Origin: a virus
IMG/VR virus record: IMGVR_UViG_3300021963_000581
Location: 1 to 25,947 of that record
Length of the DNA: 25,947 nucleotides
Direction: 5' to 3' (one strand)
The notes beneath the pieces are model-generated. The model was not told where the DNA came from. It did no database searches and was given only the letters and a program-made list of their open reading frames with translations. The position numbers and the translations under genes are program-made. Positions 1 to 7,998 of this stretch are shown here, piece by piece. Position 1 is the first letter of the stretch; each line of letters begins with the position of its first letter.

Positions 1-3000
1 AACTAAAATTTGACCTGTATTTGGTTGTAATCTTAATGCTCCACCTGCTATTGATGTACCATAGTATGTTTGAAGTTGATACCAACTATCAGTTATTGTT
101 CCACCAACACTTTGTATAGAAAATCCTGCATTACCACCTGAAGCCGGATTTGCATCAATTAGAACAATTTGTGCAGCTACTCCTGAAGTATTCTTTATAA
201 GTAAACCTCCATTTATGTCTAACTTAAATTGAGCTGAGTCATATGGAGAAGCCGTATTTACACCAATACTACTTCCTCCATCATACAATAAACTATTAGT
301 TAAAGTATATGTACCATTTATTTTAGGAATATAGTTTGATGTCCAAGTGCCACTCGCAAGAACCGGATTGGTTAATGCTGATTGTTTATTATTAAAAGTA
401 TTCCAATCAGTACTACTTAAGTATCCATTACTTGCAGTACCTGATTGTGTAATGCTTATTGCACCTGTTCCACTATTATAACTAATTGGAGCCGTTCCAC
501 TTAATGAACTTAACGTAATAAAGTTAGCACCATTGGTTAACTGACTTGTATTAGTTGGTATAGTGATAACACCTGTAGTGCTATTATAAGCACCACTACC
601 TGCTGCAAATGACAATGCCGCACGTGCACGTGTATCTGTATAATATAAATTTGTGACTCCTTCCGAAATATTGTCAGTAGTCAAACTAACAGCACCTGTC
701 TGTCCGTTTACACTTACTACAGCGTCAGTATTATCTACCTGCTGCCATACACCACCATTAAATATCGCCCAATCACCCACAAACCAATCTGTTATTCCAT
801 CAAGATTTGTAGTACCCGCCACTGAAACAATGTAGTAATATCCTTGCGTACCAACTGAACTTGTTAATGTAGGTGTGTTAGTAGCTGCGTTCCACGTTCC
901 TTGATATATTGACCCACCAATAAGTCCGTTTACTTGGTTTTGTAATTTTCCAAAAGCAGTAAGCATCGTATCAGTTGCAAGCACTGTTCCTCCTGTGATA
1001 TTAACACCGGTAAGAATTTTTCCTGTTACCGCAGCATTATCTAAAGTAACTGCAGCAGCACCGGGACCTGTTGCCGTAGCCTCACCCGTAAGCGAAGTAA
1101 TATAGTTACCGGCTACTTGCTTATTATTAAAAGTCGTCCAATCAGTTGAACTTAAATATCCATCCTGACTTCCGCTTGATTGCTGAATTGTTATGTTTGG
1201 AGTAGAGCCACCACTTGAAAATAAAGGAGAAGTAGCTGTAACGCCACCTACCTTGGTATTGAATGTTGACCAATCTGCTGCACTTAATGCACCACGATTA
1301 GCAGCACTTGCTGTAGGTACGTTTAATGTAATCACAGGAGTTGTTGTTCCTGTAGCTACAGATGAACTTAAATCAGTTCCTGTTGTTCCTAATGTCAATG
1401 CAGCTACTGATGTAACTGTACCAACACTCCAACTCCTATCTGCACTCAAGTCATATTGAGTACCATTAATAGAAAGTAATCTTGATGTAGGAACATAACT
1501 GCCTGCCGGCTGCTTGTTATTGAATGTGTTCCAATCTGTAGAAGAAAGGTATCCATCTGTAGAAGCACCTGCTTGCGTAATACTAAATGTTCTATTTGCA
1601 CTCAAATCACCGCCACCTTGTAAAGGAGCCGTAGTTGAAATAGTTGTTGCAGCATTTGCAGGAGTATATCCTAATATGCCACCAATAGTATTTAATTCGT
1701 ATCTGCTATTCGTAATATTCCAATAGATACTTTGGTTAGCTGTAGGACTTGGAGCATAAACGTTGTGCAATTCCCCAAGTTCGTAACCCGTATCAATTGC
1801 CATATAAATCTTACCATTGTTGGCGTGAGCATAAGTCACGTATCCAACGGTAACTGCGTGATTAGGTGCTACCGGTCTAACATTTGTTAATTGACCCGCA
1901 ACTGAAGTTGAAACATATAGAATATCTCCATCAACCCAAGTCTCACCTTGTAGGCTACCTGTAGTATTAATATTTTTAACCTCACCAAATGCAGTAACAA
2001 AACCTTCTTGATTTACAAGAATGGTTTCAGTAACTAATCCTATAACCTCTGTACTATTGTTCTCATTATTGCCTTGTGCCAAGACAACAGCAAGACGCTG
2101 TCCTTGTGCTCCACCTTCTGCAACTTTTCTTACTCTTACAACTTGATAGTTTGCTTCAAGTAAGTCAATGCCTGATTTGTTTACTACTCTTGAAACATTC
2201 TCTTGACCGATTTGAAGTGTAACATTGTTACCCATCAAACGTAAATCCATTGTTCCATCTATAGAGTTCCACTGCATACGCCCAACCTGTAAAGCACCCG
2301 TAGGTGTTAAGTCAGCTTGGAAGTATCCTGCAGAAATACCAAACTCCCCAAGGTCAACATTGGTAGTTGCTCCTGTGTAAGGTACAAATCCTGTTAATCC
2401 CGGGAATGTTTGTAACGCACCCGTTCCATCAATGTACTCAAGTGTTGTACCGGCTCCCGTAACGGCAATCGTACCATTGGAAGTTAATGGGCTGTTAGCG
2501 ACACTAAATGCTGATGGCATACTTACACCAACAGAAGTAAGACCTGTGTCTAAATCAGTCCAAGAAGCAGTAATTGTATTACCGTCTTGTTCATTAAGCG
2601 TTAATGTTTTTGTTGCTGTACCTGTAACTGCAGCGCTTACAATACTTCTATCATATGCTGTATTCCAATTGCTTGAGTTGTCAGTAATATATGAAATGGT
2701 TCCTGCTGTAGACTTAACTAAGCCGGTTCCACCTAAAGCATTTTGCTTGTTATTAAAAATAGTCCAATCAGCAGCGCTAAGGTATCCATCCACCAAAGAT
2801 GTTGCTTTAGGAATACTAAATGCACCTGTCAAATTATTATAAACTAAAGGACTACTTACACTAAGTGAGCCAAGTGTAATATAGCCTGCTCCGTTTAATA
2901 TTTGATTATTGTCAGTAGGAATAGTAATAGCACCTGATGTATTATCATATGCTCCACTACCCGGTAAAAAACTAAGTGCTTGTCTTGCTCTACTATTTAA

Positions 3001-4215
3001 AAAATATAAATTAGTTGTGCCTTCAGGTATATTGTCTGTTGTAAGACTTACTGCTCCTGTAAATCCATTTACTGAACTTACTGACTCAGTATTGTCTACT
3101 TTTTGCCAAGTACTTTCGCTAAATATAGCCCAATCTCCTACTTGCCAATCAGTAATACCATTTAAGTTGGTATTACCTGCCACATTAACAATGTAATAAT
3201 GACCTTGCACACCAACGCTACTTGTTAAAGTAGGTACGTTTGCACTTGCATTCCAAGTTCCTTGGTAAACAACCCCGCCTACCAATGCATTGATTTGACT
3301 TTGAGTCTTACCAAGTGCTGTAAGGATGCTATCACTTGCATTTATTGTACCTGCAGTTGGGTTAAATCCTGTAAGAACTTTGTTAATTACAGCAGAGTTA
3401 CTAAGAGTAACTGATGCCGCTCCGGGACCACTTGCAGTAGCTTCTCCTGTTAATGCAGTAATGTAATTACCTGCATTTTGCTTGCCATCAAATGTAATCC
3501 AATCAGCAGCACTTAAGTAACCTGCTTGATAACTTGCTGCTTGCTGAATGCTAAATACACCTGTTGCACTATTAAATAATAATGGTGATGTTGCAGAATA
3601 AGCAGGTAATGCTACCCATTTAACTCCTGTAACAGTGCTTGATAATACATTACCTGATGCTCCTACACCTCCATCTTCATCTGTAATAGTTCCATCAAAT
3701 GTGATATTGGTATTGATTGTTGCAGTATTTGTATTAACATCTAAAACCTCAAGATTAGCACTTAATAAAATGTCAATAGAAGAAGTATTACCTTCTGTTA
3801 AGACTTGTTCTAAATTCGGAGTAAAGATGGGTGGCAATGTGAACCACTCCACACCATCACCTGTGCTCGTAAGAACCTGACCCGCTGTTCCAACAGAATC
3901 AGCAGAGTCAAATAAACTACCTACTAAGTGAGTCTCCTCATTTAGATAAGTTATAAATAAATTTGCAGTATCAGTTACGTCAAGATTAGTTGTAGTAATA
4001 GTCCCAAACAAGTTAATGTCTTGTGTAGCTGTATTTCCATAATCCAAAATACCTTGCAAATTATTTGCAGGTATTACAGGAAGAAATACTTCTAACAATT
4101 CCTGTAAGGTAAAGTTATACGTTACATCTTCTATCTCACCACCAACACTTGTACCAATTAGCTTATCGGCTAATTTAGGTATAGGAACAACTTCGTATGT
4201 ACTAATCTTTGACAT
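1..4215 (-). CDS. Large phage tail-fibre-like structural protein, C-terminus outside window
   Basis: An open frame of 1405 codons with no stop runs off the left edge, so the protein is incomplete at its C-terminus. It starts MSKISTYEVV. It is rich in Gly, Thr, Ser and Asn and has many beta-type repeats: GYLSxxDWxTFNNKQ-like motifs recur at least six times, NLYYTDTRARAAL-type motifs twice, and VPYTGATTNVDLG lies near residue 615. These motifs are typical of virion fibre or tail proteins of Bacteroidota phages. A unit of about 245 residues occurs twice (about 240-490 and 1030-1270). The first 45 residues resemble the small protein encoded just upstream, which suggests a shared virion-attachment domain. 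Its place at the end of the late block, after the lysis genes, fits a host-recognition fibre. A C-terminal chaperone or receptor-binding domain may lie outside the window. Family-level call is fairly sure; exact role is inferred. Confidence 0.8.
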   Translation of the reverse strand, partial: MSKISTYEVVPIPKLADKLIGTSVGGEIEDVTYNFTLQELLEVFLPVIPANNLQGILDYGNTATQDINLFGTITTTNLDVTDTANLFITYLNEETHLVGSLFDSADSVGTAGQVLTSTGDGVEWFTLPPIFTPNLEQVLTEGNTSSIDILLSANLEVLDVNTNTATINTNITFDGTITDEDGGVGASGNVLSSTVTGVKWVALPAYSATSPLLFNSATGVFSIQQAASYQAGYLSAADWITFDGKQNAGNYITALTGEATASGPGAASVTLSNSAVINKVLTGFNPTAGTINASDSILTALGKTQSQINALVGGVVYQGTWNASANVPTLTSSVGVQGHYYIVNVAGNTNLNGITDWQVGDWAIFSESTWQKVDNTESVSSVNGFTGAVSLTTDNIPEGTTNLYFLNSRARQALSFLPGSGAYDNTSGAITIPTDNNQILNGAGYITLGSLSVSSPLVYNNLTGAFSIPKATSLVDGYLSAADWTIFNNKQNALGGTGLVKSTAGTISYITDNSSNWNTAYDRSIVSAAVTGTATKTLTLNEQDGNTITASWTDLDTGLTSVGVSMPSAFSVANSPLTSNGTIAVTGAGTTLEYIDGTGALQTFPGLTGFVPYTGATTNVDLGEFGISAGYFQADLTPTGALQVGRMQWNSIDGTMDLRLMGNNVTLQIGQENVSRVVNKSGIDLLEANYQVVRVRKVAEGGAQGQRLAVVLAQGNNENNSTEVIGLVTETILVNQEGFVTAFGEVKNINTTGSLQGETWVDGDILYVSTSVAGQLTNVRPVAPNHAVTVGYVTYAHANNGKIYMAIDTGYELGELHNVYAPSPTANQSIYWNITNSRYELNTIGGILGYTPANAATTISTTAPLQGGGDLSANRTFSITQAGASTDGYLSSTDWNTFNNKQPAGSYVPTSRLLSINGTQYDLSADRSWSVGTVTSVAALTLGTTGTDLSSSVATGTTTPVITLNVPTASAANRGALSAADWSTFNTKVGGVTATSPLFSSGGSTPNITIQQSSGSQDGYLSSTDWTTFNNKQVAGNYITSLTGEATATGPGAAAVTLDNAAVTGKILTGVNITGGTVLATDTMLTAFGKLQNQVNGLIGGSIYQGTWNAATNTPTLTSSVGTQGYYYIVSVAGTTNLDGITDWFVGDWAIFNGGVWQQVDNTDAVVSVNGQTGAVSLTTDNISEGVTNLYYTDTRARAALSFAAGSGAYNSTTGVITIPTNTSQLTNGANFITLSSLSGTAPISYNSGTGAISITQSGTASNGYLSSTDWNTFNNKQSALTNPVLASGTWTSNYIPKINGTYTLTNSLLYDGGSSIGVNTASPYDSAQFKLDINGGLLIKNTSGVAAQIVLIDANPASGGNAGFSIQSVGGTITDSWYQLQTYYGTSIAGGALRLQPNTGQILV

Positions 4216-4228
4216 CCGCTAAGAATTT

Positions 4229-4495
4229 TTAATAGACAATCTTCAAATTGTCTCCTGTTCTATAAATTTGACCTGCTGTTAATCCACCCAATAAAGCTGC
4301 AGCATTATCTGCATACTGAGGTACGTTAGCAATTACAATTGCCGGAGCATTAAAGTTCGCTTGAAACAACGCTAACAACTCGGCACCTGTAAAGTTATAG
4401 GTTGCATTTGCAGGTGAATTACCAACTCTTGTACCTACAAGTTTATCATTTAACTGCGGCAAAGCATTGTTAGGATATGAATTAATTTTTCCCAT
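4229..4495 (-). CDS. Small tail-associated protein, paralogue of the fibre N-terminus
   Basis: An 88-residue protein beginning MGKINSYPNNALPQL. Its first 45 residues align with the N-terminus of the large fibre downstream: both have KI..Y, P.L.DKL.GT.VG, TYNFT and ELL..F, about 22 identical positions. The C-terminal half (QYADNAAALLGGLTAGQIYRTGDNLKIVY) looks like the short repeat found at the ends of phage fibre or neck-fibre proteins. It ends 13 nt before the fibre start and overlaps the preceding gene by 14 nt, so the three are probably translated together. It may occupy the same attachment site on the particle as the fibre. Function inferred from the homology only. Confidence 0.75.
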   Translation of the reverse strand: MGKINSYPNNALPQLNDKLVGTRVGNSPANATYNFTGAELLALFQANFNAPAIVIANVPQYADNAAALLGGLTAGQIYRTGDNLKIVY

Positions 4496-4733
4496 CTTCT
4501 TTTTGTTTTACTTCCCCTGTCTGCATATTAATTACAGAGTTAGGACCATATTTCTCAATAAGAACTTTCTCATTGTTAGCAAAAGCCTCTCTGATTTTCT
4601 CTGCTTGAGCAATAAGCCCTTGCTTCTGTAACTCAAGGTCTCCAAGATTAATCTTAATCTTAGTGTACTCCTGTGTTCCTGTTTTGATAAAATCTAATTC
4701 TTCTGCTGTCAAGTTTACTGTTTCGTTTGTCAT
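4482..4733 (-). CDS. Small helical/coiled-coil protein of the tail block
   Basis: An 83-residue protein starting MTNETVNLTAEELDFIK. Residues 10-60 are charged and heptad-like (LxxxLxxLxxQxxxL pattern), suggesting a coiled coil. The C-terminus is polar and lysine-rich. I do not recognise a named family. The start is preceded by the leader AAATCAAATCAA seen at several genes in the window, which supports this ATG. A perfect 12-bp inverted repeat lies about 20 nt upstream of the start. It overlaps the next gene by 14 nt, so coupled expression with the fibre genes is likely. Confidence 0.7.
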   Translation of the reverse strand: MTNETVNLTAEELDFIKTGTQEYTKIKINLGDLELQKQGLIAQAEKIREAFANNEKVLIEKYGPNSVINMQTGEVKQKEDGKN

Positions 4734-4754
4734 TTGATTTGATTTATTTACTTT

Positions 4755-4798
4755 GTAGAGTAGTACAAAGTATATCTTCTATTTCCGTACTACTCTAC
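4755..4798 (-). repeat. Perfect 12-bp inverted repeat in the leader of a tail gene
   Basis: GTAGAGTAGTAC (4755-4766) and its exact reverse complement GTACTACTCTAC (4787-4798) are separated by 20 nt. It lies between the spanin-like gene and the 83-residue gene, ending about 20 nt before that start codon in the direction of transcription. There is no T-run after it on the minus strand, so it is not a standard intrinsic terminator. It could be an mRNA-stabilising hairpin, a processing site or an operator. Confidence 0.7.
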
Positions 4799-4846
4799 GG
4801 AGTGACTTAATTTTTTAAGTTATACAAATATAGTAAATAAAAATTA

Positions 4847-5302
4847 TCATTTTCGTCCGAACCTCCATATAAGCCATAGACAAATAGGTATAAGGCATAA
4901 CCATATGTAAAATAGATAATTTGCTTTCTTTTCAGTCTTCTTCTCAAATCCCTTCTCGTTAACGTCTTTTTTTAATGAAATTTGCTTTTGACTTGATTGT
5001 GTAGTCACTACTTTGGTAGTGTCTACCAATGATTTTCGTACTTTTTTTATCTTTATAACAGCATTAAAATACTTAGTTTCTCCTATAACAATAGGCTTGG
5101 CAGTGTCAATAGGAGTTACCTCTATTTCCTCACTACTATCAGTAATAATAATAGCGTTTTGCTGAACTACTACGCTATCTTTCTTTTCTACAGCTACGCT
5201 GTCAGTATATGTTTGTGTTTGAGTCTTAGTTACAGCCACCTTCCTTGCTGCACAAGAGAATAAAAGGGAAATAACTAACGTCAATATAAAGTATTTCCCC
5301 AT
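4847..5302 (-). CDS. Unimolecular spanin-like lipoprotein (outer-membrane disruption at lysis)
   Basis: A 151-residue protein with an N-terminal lipoprotein signal (hydrophobic residues 4-15, lipobox LLFS-C with Cys17), a Ser/Thr/Lys/Val-rich predicted periplasmic stretch, and a C-terminal transmembrane segment at about residues 127-146 (NYLFYIWLCLIPICLWLIW) followed by a basic tail RFGRK. A lipoprotein N-terminus in the outer membrane plus a C-terminal inner-membrane anchor in one chain is the defining architecture of a u-spanin such as T1 gp11. The gene starts 5 nt after the endolysin and completes a holin-endolysin-spanin order. Spanins diverge too fast for sequence identity, so this rests on topology and position. 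Confidence 0.75.
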   Translation of the reverse strand: MGKYFILTLVISLLFSCAARKVAVTKTQTQTYTDSVAVEKKDSVVVQQNAIIITDSSEEIEVTPIDTAKPIVIGETKYFNAVIKIKKVRKSLVDTTKVVTTQSSQKQISLKKDVNEKGFEKKTEKKANYLFYIWLCLIPICLWLIWRFGRK

Positions 5303-5307
5303 AGGTA

Positions 5308-5814
5308 TTAGATTAGGACAAAGCCATTCTTGTCAACCTTGTCAGTTTTATGTAATTGTTGCAAATCTACAATAGATTTACCAAATGTTTTTTGAAAATG
5401 TGGAGCGTCTACAAATCTCCAATCACCACCCCACTCCCATCCGTATCTTTTAAAGATGGCTACAACTTCCTGCCAATCTCCTTTTTTATCTCCATCAAAG
5501 TCGGACTTGGTGTCCCAACTTGCTGACTCAAATGTACCATTACCGTCTTTATCGACAAGTAGTACAATGTCAATCGCTAGTCCATAGTTATGATAAGACT
5601 GACCACCTCTAGCTTTTGTTACAATAGCTCCCGCTTTACTTCTACCTTGAGCATATAAAGCGTCTTGTTCTGAAAATGTTCTTAAAGTATGGGAGAATCT
5701 GCAAGCAGCTTTTCCTGTTAATTCTTTTACAATATCGTCATATAACAAGATTGCCTCATCTCGTAGTTTGGGATGAAGCAATTTTATTCTTTCTAAAGTC
5801 TTTTCGTCTTTCAT
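5308..5814 (-). CDS. Endolysin, M15-family peptidase (D-Ala-D-Ala carboxypeptidase / L-Ala-D-Glu endopeptidase type)
   Basis: A 168-residue peptidoglycan peptidase. The zinc site is visible: SYHNYGLAIDI supplies His75 and Asp82 (SxHxxGxAxD motif), and DAPHFQ supplies His139 with Asp136 as the likely catalytic acid. Two acidic Ca-loop-like segments, DKDGNGTFE (88-96) and DFDGDKKGDW (105-114), lie between the zinc motifs, as in the calcium-dependent M15 endolysin of phage T5, so calcium activation is plausible. There is no signal peptide, consistent with release through the holin. It overlaps the holin gene by 4 nt (ATGA) and is followed by the spanin, forming a complete lysis cassette. Whether it is an endopeptidase or carboxypeptidase cannot be told from sequence. 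Confidence 0.88.
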   Translation of the reverse strand: MKDEKTLERIKLLHPKLRDEAILLYDDIVKELTGKAACRFSHTLRTFSEQDALYAQGRSKAGAIVTKARGGQSYHNYGLAIDIVLLVDKDGNGTFESASWDTKSDFDGDKKGDWQEVVAIFKRYGWEWGGDWRFVDAPHFQKTFGKSIVDLQQLHKTDKVDKNGFVLI

Positions 5815-6242
5815 TTTATATCGTTAATATCAGTTTTTATCTCTTTGGCTCTACTTAATATTTTCTTTAATATCTTCCAAAAATCTACCTTAAAAGCCTC
5901 TTCAATATTTTCTTTTATTGATACCAACTCAATAAACATCAACAGTATAGCACATATTTTAGTAAACATATATTGAAACCCAAATGCGTGCATTATAAAT
6001 TCATTCAACAAATACTTATCCATTAAAAACAAAAACAATATACATACTTCGTATAATAACATCTTGCTTACAATATTCGATAACTTTCTACTTCTGACAC
6101 TTTTCCATCCAAATATCTTAATTGATTTAAAGATTCCTGTAATTGTGTCAAGGATTATAGCTGATGCCACTGCAATCAGCAATCCGTGTATCGGAGCAAA
6201 TAAAAGTAAAATAGATGCTATAATGTATTGTAAGTATTTCAT
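5811..6242 (-). CDS. Holin, probable phage_holin_4-like family
   Basis: A 143-residue membrane protein with three hydrophobic segments (about 4-34, 62-80 and 88-108) and a lysine-rich cytoplasmic-type tail. DTITGIFKS after the first membrane region matches the D-x-x-TG-x-x-K/S signature of the toxin-secretion/phage-lysis holin family. It would form holes in the inner membrane that release or activate the endolysin encoded immediately downstream with a 4-nt overlap. Its own start overlaps the stop of the preceding tiny gene (ATGA), indicating translational coupling. Family assignment is from memory of the motif and topology. Confidence 0.8.
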   Translation of the reverse strand: MKYLQYIIASILLLFAPIHGLLIAVASAIILDTITGIFKSIKIFGWKSVRSRKLSNIVSKMLLYEVCILFLFLMDKYLLNEFIMHAFGFQYMFTKICAILLMFIELVSIKENIEEAFKVDFWKILKKILSRAKEIKTDINDIK

Positions 6243-6370
6243 CGTCCTTGCCCTCGGTATTGTTTTTTATATAATTTGCTTGTCTTGGTTTTACTTGTTT
6301 GCGTTTTTGCTGCAAGCCCTCTTTTTTTAGGTTTCTTTATATAAGAAACACCACTTGTTGCTTTTGCCAT
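6239..6370 (-). CDS. Tiny very basic protein upstream of the holin
   Basis: A 43-residue protein, MAKATSGVSYIKKPKKRG..., ending QYRGQGR. It is about one-third Lys/Arg with no hydrophobic segment. The TGA stop overlaps the holin ATG, and the start lies 11 nt after the upstream structural gene. I do not recognise it. Similar short MAK-type basic proteins sit further upstream in the same late block, which suggests a packaged or nucleic-acid-binding role, but that is a guess. Confidence 0.6.
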   Translation of the reverse strand: MAKATSGVSYIKKPKKRGLAAKTQTSKTKTSKLYKKQYRGQGR

Positions 6371-6381
6371 AAACCTTTATT

Positions 6382-6873
6382 TTACCAAAGTGCGTTAATA
6401 AGTGTTGCTGTTGTACCACTACCGCTTGAGTGAACCTTTACTACCTGTACAGGTAATACTGTTCCTACAGGAACTGCAGTGAATGTAACTATGTCTTGAC
6501 CAATGGTTGTAACTTTTACATTACCTGCACCACCAACAAACAAGAAACATCCTTGATTGCCAATAGTTGTTTGAGAACTTGCTTGATAGATAGTGTATGC
6601 TTTACCGCTTGCAGCAAAGATGTCATCGTTTAATAATAAAGCTGTTTGGCTTACAACAACAAGAACTGTTGCCGCAGTGCCATCAGTAGTGTTATATACG
6701 ATGTCACCTGTCTTAACATTATTGGTTTCAAATGTAGCTGCACTATCTATAAGAGATGCTACACTAACAGATGTATTTGTTCCGCTTGCATTTGTTGCAG
6801 GGTATGGCACGTTTGCGTTGTCCGTAGGGATAACAGCTAATGCTCTTGAAAATGTTGTTTTAAAAACTGACAT
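6382..6873 (-). CDS. Beta-rich probable virion (decoration or tail) protein
   Basis: A 163-residue protein rich in Ala, Thr, Val, Ser and Gly with few charged residues, typical of phage surface proteins. The C-terminal part (GNVKVTTIGQDIVTF, then PVGTVLPVQVVKV and GTTATLINALW) resembles a C-terminal motif I remember from uncharacterised phage structural proteins. No catalytic residues or signal peptide are visible. It lies between tiny basic genes and the lysis cassette in the late block. Head decoration or a minor tail protein are both possible; mass spectrometry of virions would place it. Confidence 0.6.
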   Translation of the reverse strand: MSVFKTTFSRALAVIPTDNANVPYPATNASGTNTSVSVASLIDSAATFETNNVKTGDIVYNTTDGTAATVLVVVSQTALLLNDDIFAASGKAYTIYQASSQTTIGNQGCFLFVGGAGNVKVTTIGQDIVTFTAVPVGTVLPVQVVKVHSSGSGTTATLINALW

Positions 6874-6877
6874 ATTT

Positions 6878-7054
6878 TTATTTTTTATCTTGATAAGGAA
6901 ATACTCTATTCAATGCGTCTTTGCGTCCTTTGCATCCACAATCTTTACCTGTTACTTTAGCTACAGTTTCAACCACCTTCTTAATTCCGGTAGCTGTTGT
7001 GAACTTCTCAATAGTATCGCCAAGACCTTTGCTTTTTTTTTCTTCTTGTTCCAT
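6878..7054 (-). CDS. Small Cys-containing phage protein
   Basis: A 58-residue protein from MEQEEKKSKG. I chose this start over an upstream ATG at 7111 because the longer form would overlap the preceding gene by 47 nt, and because this ATG has the AAATCAAATCAA leader seen elsewhere in the window. The middle is helical (TIEKFTTATGIKKVVETVAKVTG). The C-terminus KDCGCKGRKDALNRVFPY has a CxC pair plus an LNxxFPY motif that I recall from small uncharacterised phage proteins. Two cysteines alone are not a full zinc site, so any metal binding would need dimers. Function unknown. Confidence 0.65.
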   Translation of the reverse strand: MEQEEKKSKGLGDTIEKFTTATGIKKVVETVAKVTGKDCGCKGRKDALNRVFPYQDKK

Positions 7055-7064
7055 TTGATTTGAT

Positions 7065-7355
7065 TTAATATTTTCCTTTACGACCTTTAGGATTACTTGT
7101 TGTTGAACCACCCGGACCTGCCCATAAGTTTTTACACGCCCAATATCTTGGAGTTAATTTATCTGTAGCTGTATCGCAACTATGTCTTGCTTTAAAACTT
7201 TTACGAGCAGCAGCAGAATAATTATTCCCATATCCCTTTGCTCCAAAGTGGAGGAGTTTCTCCTCCCCATTGGAACAGGCTTTAACCATCTTCTTCTTCC
7301 CCGGTCTATCCGAAGCAGTAGGACGGTTACATTGCATTTTTGACTTATCAGCCAT
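7065..7355 (-). CDS. Small basic Cys-containing phage protein of unknown function
   Basis: A 96-residue protein with Cys9, Cys27, Cys60 and Cys74, a PGKKKMVKAC segment, FGAKGYGNNYS, and KARHSC followed by KLTPRYWACKNLWAG. I recall similar small proteins in phage structural or late regions without an assigned function. The four cysteines plus His59 could bind one zinc. The C-terminal NPKGRKGKY tail is basic. It ends 10 nt before the next gene and begins 5 nt after the preceding one, so it is part of a tight late operon. Confidence 0.7.
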   Translation of the reverse strand: MADKSKMQCNRPTASDRPGKKKMVKACSNGEEKLLHFGAKGYGNNYSAAARKSFKARHSCDTATDKLTPRYWACKNLWAGPGGSTTSNPKGRKGKY

Positions 7356-7360
7356 ATAGA

Positions 7361-7531
7361 TTAGTTTCTAAAATCACGTCTTGCGTGACCCGGATGCTCA
7401 ACTACTTTCTTTGGTTCAGGCATTGCATATGCATCTTTAGGAGCAACTGCTTTCTTTACTTCAGCTACTAACTCTTCAGATACAACAACGTCTTCTTGAA
7501 TTACTTCATCAATTAATTTTGACTTTGCCAT
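7361..7531 (-). CDS. Tiny late protein MAKSKLIDE...
   Basis: A 56-residue frame with an acidic N-terminal half (IDEVIQEDVVVSEELVAEV) and a basic C-terminus (HPGHARRDFRN). It starts MAKS, like the next upstream gene, and has tight spacing: 5 nt to the downstream gene and 17 nt to the upstream one. No family recognised. The codon pattern and operon packing support it as a real gene. Confidence 0.6.
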   Translation of the reverse strand: MAKSKLIDEVIQEDVVVSEELVAEVKKAVAPKDAYAMPEPKKVVEHPGHARRDFRN

Positions 7532-7548
7532 AACTTTTGTTTTAAAGA

Positions 7549-7725
7549 TTAATACATTGCTTTTTTAGTTGCACCTTTACCTGCACCTGTAATCTTTCCT
7601 TTAGAAGGAACACCACCTACCATACCTAATGCTTTTACTTTGATTGCACCTTTGATTGATGGTCCACCGCCTGAAGGCATTTGCATTCTTGATGAAGCGG
7701 GTAAATTTGGAGTTGACTTTGCCAT
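7549..7725 (-). CDS. Tiny basic Gly/Lys-rich late protein
   Basis: A 58-residue frame beginning MAKSTPNLPASSRMQMP, then a run of Gly, Pro, Lys and Ala (SGGGPSIKGAIKVKALGMVGG, and GKITGAGKGATKKAMY at the end). It is strongly basic with low sequence complexity and no hydrophobic segment. Such proteins are often packaged with or bind DNA, but this is only inference. It shares the MAKS start with the downstream 56-residue protein. Confidence 0.6.
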   Translation of the reverse strand: MAKSTPNLPASSRMQMPSGGGPSIKGAIKVKALGMVGGVPSKGKITGAGKGATKKAMY

Positions 7726-7745
7726 TTTTTTAATTTTTATTTTTT

Positions 7746-7949
7746 TTATAATGATTGTAAACCTTGTAAACCTTTTAATCCTTTAACACGACTAATAGCA
7801 CTTTGCTTAGTAGCTTTAGCCCTACCTAGTCCATCTTTTAATCTCTCTTTACCTTCTTGCATAGCTTTAATTTTTCTTGCTTGCTCATTCTTGAATGTAA
7901 TACCATTCAATGTTTCTTGAAGGGTCTCTACTTTTTTGCCTTGTACCAT
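7746..7949 (-). CDS. Small basic helical protein, first gene of the leftward structural sub-block
   Basis: A 67-residue protein MVQGKKVETLQETLNG..., largely helical and basic (net positive from RKIKAMQEGKERLKDGLGRAK), with a repetitive C-terminus GLKGLQGLQSL. It is the first leftward gene after the rightward 7999 gene. A TACATTTG -7-like box lies 27-34 nt upstream, so this is a likely operon start. No family recognised. Confidence 0.65.
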   Translation of the reverse strand: MVQGKKVETLQETLNGITFKNEQARKIKAMQEGKERLKDGLGRAKATKQSAISRVKGLKGLQGLQSL

Positions 7950-7975
7950 AAATTAAAATTATTAACTTTACAGTA

Positions 7976-7983
7976 CAAATGTA
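7976..7983 (-). promoter_or_regulatory. Candidate -7 box (TACATTTG) for the leftward structural genes
   Basis: On the minus strand the sequence reads TACATTTG, an exact match to the Bacteroidota -7 consensus TAnnTTTG, 27 nt before the 67-residue gene, within a 49-bp gap between divergent genes. No TTG is found at the usual distance upstream (nearest TTTG is 28 nt away), so only half of the promoter is supported. Confidence 0.4.
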
Positions 7984-7998
7984 ATAAAATTTAATGAA

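Noticed and set aside
653-3880. Several rightward open frames of 60-136 codons across the fibre region
   Set aside because: They lie antisense to a continuous 1405-codon frame, have Pro/Val/Ser-rich composition typical of antisense reads of beta-repeat proteins, and lack A-rich leaders.
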